DNA of 64,000 bases, taken from contig CBCXTV010000001.1 of assembly GCA_965178125.1 (NCBI GenBank), positions 62,001 to 126,000 on the forward strand, read 5' to 3'. Source of the stretch: Bilabrum cf. latius (lineage: Eukaryota; Bigyra: Bicosoecida; Bigyra; Bicosoecida). Shown here one piece after another: positions 50,200 to 61,871 of the stretch. The notes beneath the pieces were generated by a model. That model was not told the DNA's origin. It saw only the letters and a list, made by a program, of their open reading frames with translations, and ran no database searches. Every line of letters starts with the position of its first letter. Within the stretch, counting starts at the first letter, position 1. The position numbers and the translations under genes were made by a program.

Positions 50200-51115
50200 C
50201 CCCCAGGATTTCGCCAAAAATGGCCGATCCGCACAAGGAATTTAAGTTGCGGCGACACAGCTCGGACCCTGGCTTTTTTTTTGGCTGTTTCGGGGCCCCA
50301 AGAGGGCTCCCGGCCCCAAAAAGGGCAAAACGCGAGGTTGTGGTGGAAAAAATGGGCCCCAAGGAGTCTCCAAACGACGCAAAACGCCACGTTGTGGTGG
50401 ATTTTAGAGCCCCTAAATCGCCCAAAAAAGACGCAAAACGCCACGTGGTGGTGGATTTTAGAGCCCCTAAATCGCCAAAAAAGACGCAAAACGCCACGTT
50501 GTAGTGGATTTTAGAGCCCCTAAATCGCCCAAAAAAAGACGCAAAACGCCACGTTGTGGTGTTTTTTTTTGAGCGTTTTCGGGGGGCTCGGAAGGGGACC
50601 CCCCCAGGATTTGGCCAAAAATGGCCGATCCACACAAGGACTTTAAGTTGCGGCGACACAGTTCGGGCCCCGGTTTGTTTTTGCGGTTTGGGGGCCCCGA
50701 GAGGGCTCCCGGCCCCAAAAAGGGCAAAACGCGAGGTTGTGGTGGAAAAATGGGCCCCAGGCAGCCCCAAACGACGCAAAACGCCACGTTGTGGTGGATT
50801 TTAGAGCCCTAAATCGCCCAAAAAAAGACGCAAAACGCCACGTTGTCGTGGATTTTAGAGCCCTAAATCGCCCCAAAGAGACGCAAAACGCCACGTTGTA
50901 GTGGATTTTAGAGCCCCTAAACCGCCCTAAAAAGACGCCAAACGCCACGTTGTGGTGTTTTTTTTTGAGCGTTTTGGGGGGGCCCGGAAGGGGACCCCCC
51001 CAGGATTTGGCCCAAAATGGCCGATCCACACAAGGAATTTAAGTTGCGGCGACACAGTTCGGGCCCCGGGGTTTGTTTTGCTGTTTGGGGGCCCCAAGAG
51101 GGCTCCCGGGAGGCC
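50200..51115. repeat. Higher-order minisatellite, unit 2
   Basis: Same layout as 23,021-23,930; about 6 bp longer in total through added bases in T, A and G runs. Confidence 0.9.
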
Positions 51116-54100
51116 CTAGAGTGGCCCTTCTCCGCTTCAATTCCTGTCCCAAATCCGATTCCCATTTCGAGACCGAAAAAGGTGACCCGGAAAACGACGG
51201 TACTCTCCGTCACTCCATCTGGCGGCGAAAATTGCCTCAGTTTCCGGTCCCCGATTCCGGGCCCAGGGACCCCCGAAATTCCCGATTCCGCGCAGTGCCG
51301 AAAGCTCGACATAAACCACAAACACGACACACAACACAACACGATAGCGCCTCCCCACGCGCGGGATTGGGTCCTTCCGCTCGCTGCATGTGAGCTGCAG
51401 TGTGTTCTTGCCGGGAATGTCACTGGAAGTCGCGCTGCAGTCTGCTCAGGGCGCCTTATGACCATGAAGGCGTCTCAGCACCCGCGACGGCAAGAGGGGG
51501 CACGCACGACGTTGCGAAGCACCCGCCCTGGGTGAAGAAACTGCGTATCCACAGGAGTCACGTTCAGGTGCGCGAGAATTGGAAAGGCGGGGTAACTGGT
51601 GCAGAGGAGCTTGTTCGCAGCGCGGCTTCCACCAGCGCCGCTGACGGTAAGATGCATCGGTCTCGGTACATGAGTCGGCACGGTGTTGCGTGATTGACTT
51701 CACGATGCGGGAGTGTGCAGCCTTCCGCAGCGGGAGAATTGTATCTCCCCACGACCGCCGAAAAAAAAAAAGAAGGCTATGCTGGACTCGTTCCAGGGAA
51801 GGCTATGCGATGAGTATCTCTAGGCGCTTTCCGGAAGACCCACCCACTACACGCTGGTCAGCCCTCCCAAGCGGGAGTGAACCGCGGATCCGCGGGCCCG
51901 TGAGCGCTGCTGCTACGATCATTTCTGCCCGTTTGACTCTCGCCCACTCTTGCCGTGACCAAAGACGCGCAGATCCTTATGACGCATGACACCTCGTCGA
52001 GGTGTCGAGACTGCCTCACATTCCCGTTACAAAGACCCACAGCACTGCGACAACGAAATCGGTCACGAAGAGAGCAAGAGGCCGCGCACCTGAGCATCAC
52101 AAAAACCCCGAGAGACATAAACAACACCGTCCCGTGAAGTCCCTGCGACGAGGGGATGCTAAGCGGCTCCCACGGCGGCTCCTCTGCGGGAAAAGCTGCC
52201 GCAGACCTCGAGATGGGATGCACATGACTGCGAAGATTGCGGAACTCGTCCGAAGCCGGTCGCACGAGGGTCACAGCGAATGGAGGCATATCTATGAAAT
52301 AGAGTCTGCGTGCAAAGCAGCATTCCAACGATCGTCCGCATTCTTCCGAGCAAATCCTTGGGAGCACACATCCTGCGGACGACATCTCTTTTCTATCCAC
52401 CCCAGCGTACTCCCCGCACACACTTCTCGCGAATGATTGAGAATTCTGTGCGGCACATGTAATATCAGGCTACCATGATACGCGGAATGGCGTGCTATTG
52501 CTCGCACGTTCGTGCGCCCCCTTCCGAATGCGCTTACCACATCACTATGTTCGTCGGCAACCGTATACACCGTAGGGGTCTTCCCTCCGACACCAAGCGT
52601 ACACGACTGGCCGTAATAGCGCAGCGTAGATGTTTCGGACGTCGCCCAGGACAAGTGTCGACGCCCGGTTCGTCACGATCACTACGTGTGCACTTCACTC
52701 ACCGCCCTCCAGCCGCTAGACTTCTTTTGGAGCGCGACATCCTACGACGCGCTATGACACGTAGCCGTAAACCGCAGACGGCCTCGCGTTCACTGCTTGC
52801 AGCGCAAGAGCGTGAACAAGAACCGCCCGCGTGGCACACCTTCGCAGGCGCGGAAGACAAAAAGTTCCTTCTAAGCTTGTATTCGGGTCCGAAAGCCAAA
52901 TTCCACTTCGGGGTCGAGAAGGGCGACCCGGGAAATCACCGTACGCTCTGTGAATCCATTTCCCGGGGAAAGTCCCCGAGTTCCCGCTACCCGGTCCCAG
53001 GCCCAGCGACCCAGGAAAGTTCCCGTCCCCCCGCATGCGGAAACCTCCCACGAAGCACGCCCACCTCACGCTTCACACGCAAAAGTCCAGGAGTCAAATC
53101 CATTCCGGACCCAGCAGTTCACCCCCCGTGACGATTGGGAAAGGCTCTTGCACACACCTTCTCGTCCGAGCAGTCTATGGAGCACACACCTGTCTTCGTT
53201 GCCTTTTCCGGCCAAAAATGCAGGGAGTTCGAAGGGGAAGTAGCAAGCGCGGAAGACCGCTTTCGAAACGCAGGTGCTCAGGGAAAAACAACCAGAGCGT
53301 CCCTGATCCTCAGCAGAGCCGTCCAGGAGGGACGGGCACGGACGGGCATCGCAGATCTTGCAGCGCCACCATTCGCCGGGATGGGCGACCGGACGAGGGC
53401 GACCACAAGTACGTAGCGTGCGACGTCCGTCAGTCGCCATGTTGCGCTGATTCGCTTTCGCGGCACGACTTCCAGGGCCGGCCTTACTCACTCCTCGGAG
53501 TCCGCGTGTGGATTCTCCCCTGCGCATGATCTGCCGCTCTAGATGCTACACAAAGATCCCGCTCGGATGACCCCCTCTGTGCATTCTGCAAGATTTTACG
53601 CGCCTCCATTCAATGCGCGAAGCATGCACCGCAGCAGTCTGAGTCCGGTGACCACCTTCAATAGCGTGGGACAAATTCCGTCCGCGATGTGCATTCGGGC
53701 ATGCTCCCCTTTCCGAGTCTCTGTGACCCGTAGTGCGTCCGCGGCCAACGACTCAGGACTCCACGATGGTACGCACGAGTTGCATTCCTTGCACGAAGCG
53801 TGCGGAGAGAAAGCGATGCTCAGACATCGAGGCGCTTGGAGGGTCTGCACGCGACATGCTTCGAGAGGCCATGCAAACATGCGAAACCAGAACTGAGGTT
53901 CCTCATCGTTCCTGCTGTCGAGCGCTCAATTGGGGCATCGGATCAGGACGAAGCTCGCGAAGAGAGGGCGCGGGTGTCCCCATCCAAAAATCCGCCGCCT
54001 TCAAGGCTCATGTTCCCGGATCCTGCATTCGCGAGTTTCGGGAGCAGAAGTGCAAGATCGCCGCTGGACACACAGCGCATGCCATTTCCCGTCTCTGGAG
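51116..54100. other. Spacer upstream of gene A (units 2-3)
   Basis: Counterpart of 23,931-26,914, with one more A in the poly-A run near 51,763 and a few substitutions (for example TCCTCAGCAG for TCCTCGGCAG near 53,310). No gene called. Confidence 0.5.
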
Positions 54101-56662
54101 ATGTCGGGCTTCCAGGCGCAATTCGGACACCATCGCCAGGACCTCGGGAAGATGACATGTCTGCTGATCTGCAGGGAAGAGTCCCGCTTCGAGGAGTGGC
54201 GACAAAAAAAAGGGGCGCGAGAACTCCACGAGCACATGGGAGCGGTCCTTCGGCTCCCCAATCCAGTGTTTCCGCAGACCGACAGGGACCCAGATGGACG
54301 CGACATCGTCAAAGACCAGGCCCTCTTGGATATCTTCTCCGGCAAGATAACGGACTGGAGCAAATACAATCCGGCCACTGTTGGGGCGATCCAATCCCAT
54401 CGAAACGCATGGCTGTGGGCTGAGAACCACACGCCGACGGAATGGCTCATGGTTGTCGAAGATGATATCGAACCTCGCGAAGCATGCGTGGATCGGCTAC
54501 TCGTAGTTCTTCACGCCATCGCGAAAAACCCCAAGGTGACGCAGATGGCCATGTTAGCGGGGTCAGAAGCACCGAAAATGGTCACCCTCCAGCGCGAAAA
54601 CTCCACCTCCATCCACAATTGCGAGCGCCTCTTGGACGTGCGGACCTATCCGGCGCACTGGGTAGACAACACATTTGTGGTCCCCTACCACGTCGGCATG
54701 GGCCTAAAGTGGTATCTCATCAGCCCGGAGGGGAGGAAGGCGCTCCTGAAGATGCGGATCCCGAACCGAAGCTTCGAACGCTGCGTCTGGCGCCGCCTCT
54801 TCGACACGTTCCAAGGGCCGGTATGGAAGTGGGGAGATTGCCTCCGCATGACATCTGTGCTGGCAGCCAGCCCGGTCCTCGCATCGACTCCCGAGAGCAT
54901 GGACACGGAGTGGGGGGGCTCGGGACGACGAAGTGCGGATGCAGGGCACAGTATGAAACCGTACATAATGGTCGACCCGAGTGACGACTGGACTCTTGGC
55001 GAGCGATTAAACACATTGTCCGTCGTGATGTCCGTGTGCGCGGCCCTGAGTTGGGGGGTTGTCCTCGTCTGGGAAAAAACAGAGCGCGTGCCCATCTCCT
55101 ACGAAGACTTGTGCGGTGTTCACGAGCACGCCGGCGAAACCAACACGTTCGTCCACCTCCTCCAGGACAAACGCGGCGGGTCGTATTCGTACTTCCTGAG
55201 GTACGGAGACATCCGCATCCACGTGGTGCAGCCGATGATGTGCATCCCCACCCTCGACAGAATGCTCGACATGGTAGCCCTGAAGAGGCCCAAGATGAAC
55301 ACCCTGCCTCCCTTGAAATGGCAGACCGCTCGATGGATCCAAGTCAAGCAGAAGTGGATCGATAAACTCCACACGGAGATGCCGGGGGCCGAGCTGCCCT
55401 CATGGCTGGAGTGGCCACCCTCAACCCACGCGCTTGTCCTCTGCGACGACAGGGACTTGGCGGCGCACTGCCTCGAGGGGAGATGCCAAAAGGAGCAGCA
55501 GGAGTGGATGAACGACGGGAAGGACAACAGCATCCAGCACTACATCCTTGAGGCAAAGCAAGCGCTGCAGAACGAGTTGGAAGACATCCTAAAGGGGGAC
55601 AGCAGCTCACGCCTCGTCGTGATCCGCATGACAACCAAACTGCTGGGACAGGTCTGGGTGGACATGATGAAGCACCTCACGAAGCAGTTCGGGAAGCGCA
55701 TCATAACGCCAACGTTCCTCCTCCCGAAAATGATCCCCAAAAGGAGGCACGACGAAAAGAACCCGAGTGATGATTGGATTACTTGGGGAGCATCCTTGGC
55801 GAAAACCGTGGGCCTCCTCACGCTCATACCTCCGATGCAAGTGCACTATCCCATCATGAGCTGGACCGTGGCCTGGAACCACTTCATGTTTAAGGGCAGG
55901 ACTGCCACGGACACCGTGATCCCAGACGTCATCCGAACTCTGTACGCTCCGCACAAGAGCAACAGGAAGCAGCTCCTCAAGAACGGCCCGCTGTGCCAGA
56001 CGAGGCGCGCCGTGCTGGACTCGCCCGCACTGCGGGACATTGCGAACAACTACTCAAGGGCCAAGGACAAGACCTATAACCTCTTGAGTTATTCCAAATG
56101 GTTTGCCGAAGAAGCCATGTGGCACATGATCAAGTACGCGGAAAGCACGCAGTGCATCGTCGACCCGTTCGTGAGCCGCCAGTGCCAAAAGGTCTTCGAG
56201 CACATCCCCTCGGACGACATCGGCCATGCGGACGCCCGGCTCCGGTACAACCTTCAGGATGCCGACGACCGAGGTTACCGCTTCAACGCGGGGCATCTCT
56301 ACACCGCGGTGCAGGGCATCAAAACGGTGAACATCGCATACAACAAGTGGCTCACCGAGCAGGCACAGAGTCATTCCGAATGGAGCTGGGGCAAAACGTT
56401 CATCAAGCTTGTGATCAACCAGTGGCGGCAGCAGCAGGGCAGTGAGCCGTATGACGTGGACGAGGAGGAGTACGTGAGCCTTCCGCGGACCTTCCACGGG
56501 AATTCGTTGAAGCTCGCGAGGAGCGTAAGCCTCCAGGACACGAGATCCTGCTCCAGATCGTCCTCATCCTATTCCAGGTCGCCCTCCACCAACAGGACTG
56601 AGGCACAGCCTTCGAAGAGAGCGCGCCTGACCCCGGCACCCGGCGTAAAGCACGAGCCCTGA
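54101..56662 (+). CDS. Gene A, copy 3: GT25-like protein with RS-rich tail
   Basis: 853 residues, complete. Differs from copy 2 by Lys for Arg in SEAP-x-MVTL and Glu for Asp in DEE-x-YVSL. EDD motif and RS tail are intact. Confidence 0.8.
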   Translation: MSGFQAQFGHHRQDLGKMTCLLICREESRFEEWRQKKGARELHEHMGAVLRLPNPVFPQTDRDPDGRDIVKDQALLDIFSGKITDWSKYNPATVGAIQSHRNAWLWAENHTPTEWLMVVEDDIEPREACVDRLLVVLHAIAKNPKVTQMAMLAGSEAPKMVTLQRENSTSIHNCERLLDVRTYPAHWVDNTFVVPYHVGMGLKWYLISPEGRKALLKMRIPNRSFERCVWRRLFDTFQGPVWKWGDCLRMTSVLAASPVLASTPESMDTEWGGSGRRSADAGHSMKPYIMVDPSDDWTLGERLNTLSVVMSVCAALSWGVVLVWEKTERVPISYEDLCGVHEHAGETNTFVHLLQDKRGGSYSYFLRYGDIRIHVVQPMMCIPTLDRMLDMVALKRPKMNTLPPLKWQTARWIQVKQKWIDKLHTEMPGAELPSWLEWPPSTHALVLCDDRDLAAHCLEGRCQKEQQEWMNDGKDNSIQHYILEAKQALQNELEDILKGDSSSRLVVIRMTTKLLGQVWVDMMKHLTKQFGKRIITPTFLLPKMIPKRRHDEKNPSDDWITWGASLAKTVGLLTLIPPMQVHYPIMSWTVAWNHFMFKGRTATDTVIPDVIRTLYAPHKSNRKQLLKNGPLCQTRRAVLDSPALRDIANNYSRAKDKTYNLLSYSKWFAEEAMWHMIKYAESTQCIVDPFVSRQCQKVFEHIPSDDIGHADARLRYNLQDADDRGYRFNAGHLYTAVQGIKTVNIAYNKWLTEQAQSHSEWSWGKTFIKLVINQWRQQQGSEPYDVDEEEYVSLPRTFHGNSLKLARSVSLQDTRSCSRSSSSYSRSPSTNRTEAQPSKRARLTPAPGVKHEP

Positions 56663-57536
56663 CGACGAAATGCCGCAGAACAGCGCGTTGCGGGGAGACA
56701 AAGCTCCGCGGGCAACAGCAGAAGGCCGCCGAGCGCCGGAGTTGGAGGGTCACATAGTTCCATCGGTCCCATTCTCTCCGGAAGTCGCATAGCACGTAGA
56801 GATCCGCATGCTCTCGGTGCATGAACGCTGGCAGCACGCAGTGCCAAAGTCGCAAAGCGCTTCAGAGTCACAAGTCCAGAAGTTCTTCTGCCAATGTGTG
56901 TCCTCTTCCCGCTCATGTGTGCATCCTCGGAGGAAGTCTGGAGATGACAGGACCCAGCACGCACCACATCAGAAGTCCTTTTTTAAAGCGGCATCGTCAG
57001 ACAAAAATCTGGAACGCCCTTCCGCAAAAAAGAGTGCTGCCCACAGAAAAAAGGGAAACACCTGAGGCCCCAGAAGCCAAAGGGAGGACCGCGAAGGACG
57101 CAGTTTCGAGGTCACACTTTCCGGGACCAGTTTTGAGCCCAAAAAGGGGTACACAAGAGGAAAACACGATGCGGGAGGCTTGAAATTGTCACCGAAAACG
57201 GGCCCAAAATTGGGACCCCTTTTTCGCAAATTTCGCAGCATCCAGACGACCCAGAAAGGCTTTCCCAGGCGCCGCCTCGAAGCTCACCTTCTCGCATGCA
57301 ACCATGACGCAGCCCCACCTCCTCATGCAGACGCGTCTGAGAGACCCCGCAGTGGAACTTCTCCCATTCTGCGCAGGAAGCACTTCAGTCTACAAGGACC
57401 CGCGCACTTCTTACCGCACCACCTCCATGTGAAAGCACTTCTCGCGGAGTTTTTTTCGGGCCCAGGAATACAGCAACTGCCAGAAGCTTCGCACAGAAAA
57501 GCAGCCCACTCAGGAAGCAAACTCACTGCACACCCC
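56663..57536. other. A-B intergenic region, copy 3
   Basis: As in copy 1, including the GCACGCACCAC variant. No gene called. Confidence 0.5.
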
Positions 57537-58007
57537 ATGGCGAGCGACGCAGAACCGGAGGACGCAATGCGGCTCGACTCCCCTAGAGATGCGGATGCAG
57601 CGGCGCCACCCGAAGCGACGGAGGCAGGATCACAGAAACCAGATCATGCGCAGCAGTTCTTCGAGGAGCCCTACCCGAAAGACGGACACATGGAAGCGCT
57701 AGAGAAGACCGCCAAGACGGACGAACCTGGCGACACACCCTTGTTCGTCGACAAGTGGACGGCAGCGATCACACGCCTTACCGAGGAGCGCAAGGCTCTC
57801 AAGCTCGAGCAGCGGGCTAAAACGAAGGCCATCCGCAAAACCATCCGGCAGAAAAGGCGCACCATGAAGAACGCCAAAAAACTCACAGACGACGAGCTCG
57901 CCCAAATCGTGCTAGACAGGAAGATCTTGCAGTTGGTGCAAAAAGAAGAGATCGCAGCACGCAGCTCCGCCAACTCCTCAACGAGCCAGGCGAAGTCGAC
58001 CTTGTGA
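57537..58007 (+). CDS. Gene B, copy 3
   Basis: 156 residues. It is the most diverged B copy: Cys to Tyr in EEP-x-PKD, Pro to Leu in MEA-x-EKT and Met to Leu in DTP-x-FVD relative to both others, and Gly as in copy 1 at EATEA-x-SQ. The changes lie in the acidic N-terminal half; the coiled coil is unchanged. Confidence 0.6.
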   Translation: MASDAEPEDAMRLDSPRDADAAAPPEATEAGSQKPDHAQQFFEEPYPKDGHMEALEKTAKTDEPGDTPLFVDKWTAAITRLTEERKALKLEQRAKTKAIRKTIRQKRRTMKNAKKLTDDELAQIVLDRKILQLVQKEEIAARSSANSSTSQAKSTL

Positions 58008-58428
58008 GAAGCGCTTCCCGTGTTCAGAGAACCGAGGATTACAGATAGACCCCGCGTCACAGAAGCCATCGCAAGAGGGCAGAGCGTCAAGTACAGCGCA
58101 GTCTTGACGGACACAGATAGCCCGAGCAGCACAAAGCAGCGGATGCGGCTGCCCAGCGGAGTCGCGCACTCGGACAGCATACACGGGACGTGCTGGCAGA
58201 AATCACTCAGTCCGCGAGCACCGTCGTCAAGAGCACGGGAGGGGCAGACTCGACATGCACAACTTTGAAAAACGGGAGGGCACGAAAGGAAGACAAATTT
58301 GGCATTAATCCTTGATTACCCCCGCCCCCCCGTAGAATCAGAGCGAGGAGATATGCTCGGAAGGTCCGGGGGGCAGTCGCAGAAAAGTGCACGCGAAAAT
58401 AAGAGGAAAGGAGACCCCCCAAACCCAC

Positions 58429-58673
58429 GTAGTGCGATCCTGGGTGGTACCCTCTAAGGTACTAAGAATCCTTCCCCCGAAAATCGCACTACATCGGTCC
58501 CTGGCGTCGGGGAAAGCGGAAAAAAGGGGAGCACTACCGTGAAAAAATCCTGCATTTTACAGGAAAATCGGAGCACTACGTGTCAAAAACTGGGGGTTTT
58601 TGAGGTTTTTTTTCCAGAAAAACGGCATTTTTTTATGTAAAAACCGCGCGAAACGAGCACTACCGAGCACTAC
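58429..58673. promoter_or_regulatory. Candidate replication origin, copy 3 (variant hairpin)
   Basis: Hairpin 58,429-58,492 with intact outer and inner arms, but the left middle arm reads ATCCTGGGTGGTACC instead of ACCCTCGGGGGTACC, weakening the middle stem. The ATCCTGG part equals the second hairpin family (15,446, 42,645). GAGCACTAC repeats at 58,529, 58,571, 58,655 and 58,665 are unchanged. Confidence 0.55.
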
Positions 58674-59165
58674 ATCGCCTCCTCCAGTCGTGTTTCGCAT
58701 TTTTTTCGCTGGCCGAAAATGTCTCCGAAGGCGCTGCCTCGAGGGGGGGTTCCGATGGCTGATTTTGGGCGTTCTGTTGTCGATTTCGCGTGCATTTCAG
58801 GTTGTCGGCGAGGCCTTTTTGGCGTATGTCGCAGTTCGGATGCCCTCGAACGTCGTGTCTCATGTGGTATTCGCCGGTTTCTATGTTGGAGAAGGCGGTC
58901 GGTCGATCATCCTCTCTGGCAGGCTCCGAAGTGCGTTTGTGATCGTGCTAATTGCAACGCCATGCTTTCCTTCGTTGGCTTCGAGAATCCTTCCCTCGGA
59001 AGCGGTAGTACCTCGCCCAGGGCGGCACGAGCTGCAGACTCAGCTGCCTCGGTGCTCATGTGTGTCCCGTGTCAGCAGTTTCGGTGTTACGAACAGCAAG
59101 GATTCTGGGCATTGCGTGTCGGAGGCAAGTGTTCTATCTTGAGGCATTCCGCGATTCGTCGAAGG

Positions 59166-59183
59166 ATTATTTGCGCAAATAAT
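59166..59183. promoter_or_regulatory. 18-bp palindrome over the rep start, copy 3
   Basis: Identical to the other two copies. Confidence 0.55.
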
Positions 59184-61467
59184 GTCGGCTCCGTTCAAGG
59201 GCGAAACGATGAGTTTGTCTGTTGCCGAGTCGCTGAAGTCCCGAGTCGCATCCTGCTCCTGGGATCCCGCGTGGGTTTCCGCGAGCTGCGTGCCGTGCGA
59301 TGGCCTCCCCACAAGCCAGGAGTCAGAAGCGTCCACGACGGCGACCTCTGCTTTGTTAGGGGTGTCCGAGGCGTCCCCAACGTGCTCGTGTGGCCTCGGT
59401 GTCTCCAATTCGGTGGCTGCAGCGCGCGCGGCCGCTGTCCCGAGTTTTGGCTTTGACGATGCGGAGAACGACTTCGACGCCAGTCTCGACATGATTGAGG
59501 CCTCATGCGAGGTCGCATGCGAGGCAGAATGCGAGGGCGATCCGGGAGCCTGCTTGTTGTCCCACGGCAAGTCGAGCGGTCAGTGGCAGATCGGCGTAGT
59601 GGGTGAACGAGTCCTTTATGAGGGCCTCAGCGTTGAGGGCGACATTCCTGGCCGCGTTGCTGCCTCCGAAGCGCTCGCCGCGGGTGTCATCAATTTGGAA
59701 CCCCCGTCAGAGGAAGTACTTTTGCCGGTGCAGCTTCTGCGGAGTAGTCAAGGTTACCGTGGGGTTCTGCCCATCGAGGATTCTGCGCCCGATGCGAGGG
59801 GGCGACCGCAGATGCTCATGCTCCCCGATTTCGTGCCCCGCGTGAAGAGGCGGCGTCTTCGGCAGAAGTGCGACCCTGCTGAGGGCGATGCAGCACCGAG
59901 TCTTGCGGCTCATCTCGGACCTCCGCCCGCGGCTCGTGCCGCGGCCGGAGCGTCTGGGCCGCAGCGCTCGACTGGAAGGCCTTCGACTCGTCCTATTGAT
60001 AGTGTCATCTATCGTCTCCTGCGGGTTTTCCCTGACGATTTCAAGTTGGCGTTTCCGGCGTCGGTGTCACACCAGCGGAAGCGGTGCCTCATCAGGGAGG
60101 CGCTTCGCAATGTACCCGGTGACCGCATGTGCATCTTGAAAGACTGGGCTGCGGGGGCGGAGGACACTCCTTGCCAGCTTCGTTTCGAGGAGCTCTTCCC
60201 GGAGCTTGCGCGGCAGCGGGACGAAGTTGTGAGGAATCCGGGATCGCACTCAGTGCCCGTGGGCGAGATTGTGCCTGCGTCCGACAAGAACACGAGGCGG
60301 GGAAGGGCCGTGATGCTTACCTTTCACGGTCGCTGGGGTGTCGAAAAGGAGCCTGTGCGCGACATCATGTCGGCATCCGTGGCAAGGGGCGTCCTGAGGC
60401 GATTGGTTCTCGCGTCTCCGTTCTATGTGGAGCTTTGGGCCACCTTCAAGGCATGGGCGCAGGACATCGCGCGGCGGATGATGTGGCCTCAGCTGTCCAT
60501 GAAAATGGAGCTCTCCCTGCACCGCAAGCACGCCGCAAACTTGGTGCACTTCCACGTATGCATGACGGATTCCGAGAAGTCGCATCGTTGTCGCGTGGCG
60601 GAGGATTTCATGTGGGCCGGCAGCAGGCCGAATGTCGTCTACGGCTCCGGGCGGTCAGCGAAGGCGCAGGAACGTGGCGCGTCGGAGTTACACTATTATT
60701 GTCAAGCTCCCAAAGTCGGTGCGCTGCTTTGCGCCACGAACTACCGAGCCGGACGCGATTTCGTCGTCAATGGTAAGTTCGTGCACGCGTTGTTCGCACG
60801 CTTCAAAATGGATCCGGACGTCGCGAGAAGGGAACTCGTGGCGTATCGGTGTCGGGACGCCGAGAACTTAGTGCGCGCCATCGACTTCCACATACAGAAT
60901 ACCGCGGAGAGGAGAGAGGTGTGCGCGCAGGCCGCGGTGCACGTAGTGACGAAGCTCCGCCCCTTTAAGGTGGTGCCCGAAGTCGAGAAGTGGCGCGAGA
61001 GCTATCGTCAGGAGTGGTTCGCGCACATGCGCTTCAAGTTCCTTGTCTTGGTGGGGGACTCCCGGTTCGGGAAGACAGTGTACGCGCGGAATCTCTTCGG
61101 GAGCGAAAGGACTCTTGTTGTGAACTGTCAGGGCAGTGTGGAACCTCCGCTCCGTGGCTTCGATCGAAGTCGGCATGTGGCCATTGTGTTCGACGAGGCA
61201 AATGCCCTGTGGGTCGTCAACAACAAACAGGTCTTTCAGGCTGGCCTTGACCCCTCCCTGCTCGGCCAGAGCAAGACGAACAGCCTCGCATACTCTGTGT
61301 GGCTCCACGGTATCGCCCTGATCATCTGCACGAATTCGTGGGGCTCTGACGTGACGGAGTCGGCGGACCGCGATTGGCTTGACAACAACTGCACGAAAGT
61401 GGAGGTGAAAGATCGGCTCTACTTCGACGAGGACTTGTTGTCTCTCACGGATGTGCAGAAGAGCTGA
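59182..61467 (+). CDS. rep: Rep, copy 3
   Basis: Full-length 761 residues, same encoded protein as copy 2; all motifs intact. Confidence 0.88.
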   Translation: MSAPFKGETMSLSVAESLKSRVASCSWDPAWVSASCVPCDGLPTSQESEASTTATSALLGVSEASPTCSCGLGVSNSVAAARAAAVPSFGFDDAENDFDASLDMIEASCEVACEAECEGDPGACLLSHGKSSGQWQIGVVGERVLYEGLSVEGDIPGRVAASEALAAGVINLEPPSEEVLLPVQLLRSSQGYRGVLPIEDSAPDARGRPQMLMLPDFVPRVKRRRLRQKCDPAEGDAAPSLAAHLGPPPAARAAAGASGPQRSTGRPSTRPIDSVIYRLLRVFPDDFKLAFPASVSHQRKRCLIREALRNVPGDRMCILKDWAAGAEDTPCQLRFEELFPELARQRDEVVRNPGSHSVPVGEIVPASDKNTRRGRAVMLTFHGRWGVEKEPVRDIMSASVARGVLRRLVLASPFYVELWATFKAWAQDIARRMMWPQLSMKMELSLHRKHAANLVHFHVCMTDSEKSHRCRVAEDFMWAGSRPNVVYGSGRSAKAQERGASELHYYCQAPKVGALLCATNYRAGRDFVVNGKFVHALFARFKMDPDVARRELVAYRCRDAENLVRAIDFHIQNTAERREVCAQAAVHVVTKLRPFKVVPEVEKWRESYRQEWFAHMRFKFLVLVGDSRFGKTVYARNLFGSERTLVVNCQGSVEPPLRGFDRSRHVAIVFDEANALWVVNNKQVFQAGLDPSLLGQSKTNSLAYSVWLHGIALIICTNSWGSDVTESADRDWLDNNCTKVEVKDRLYFDEDLLSLTDVQKS

Positions 61468-61671
61468 CGCCGGCCGCTGAGGTTTTCAGTCCGGTTCACA
61501 CGAGCGCCGGAGCCGCAGCGGCAGCCGCTTCGGTGCTCCTGAAGGTCTAATGTCCTCAATGCGTTTCGTGTGCAAAAAGGATGTGGTTTCTACATGGGGG
61601 CATTCCGCAAGTTTCATGTGGTCCGTCGCGTTCGTCCGGGGGAGTGCTTGCCTAGTATTGGGAGCTTGCCT

Positions 61672-61723
61672 GACACACACACACGTGGCACCCAGCCTGA
61701 TGGGTTGCAAGTGTGTGTGTGTC
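61672..61723 (+). other. CA/TG hairpin between rep and D, copy 3
   Basis: Same 13-nt arms and 26-nt spacer as the other copies. Confidence 0.5.
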
Positions 61724-61871
61724 TCCGCAGTGCCGCGGTTGGGACCCGGCGGGTCGTTTGCTTTTACGTCGCCGCGTCGCGCGCCGACGAGACATTTCTT
61801 GGTCTCAGAAGCCTCTGCTTCCGGTAGGCGCGCCGTGTACACTCGCGGGCCGAAGGTGGGTGCGTTGCTTG

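Larger units (their letters stand above)
27200..54385. repeat. 27.2 kb tandem unit, copy 2
   Basis: Second complete copy, 27,186 bp. It is the only copy in the window with every gene and the whole mosaic between intact borders, apart from gene A being split by the arbitrary unit border (A itself is complete at 26,915-29,476). Confidence 0.97.
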
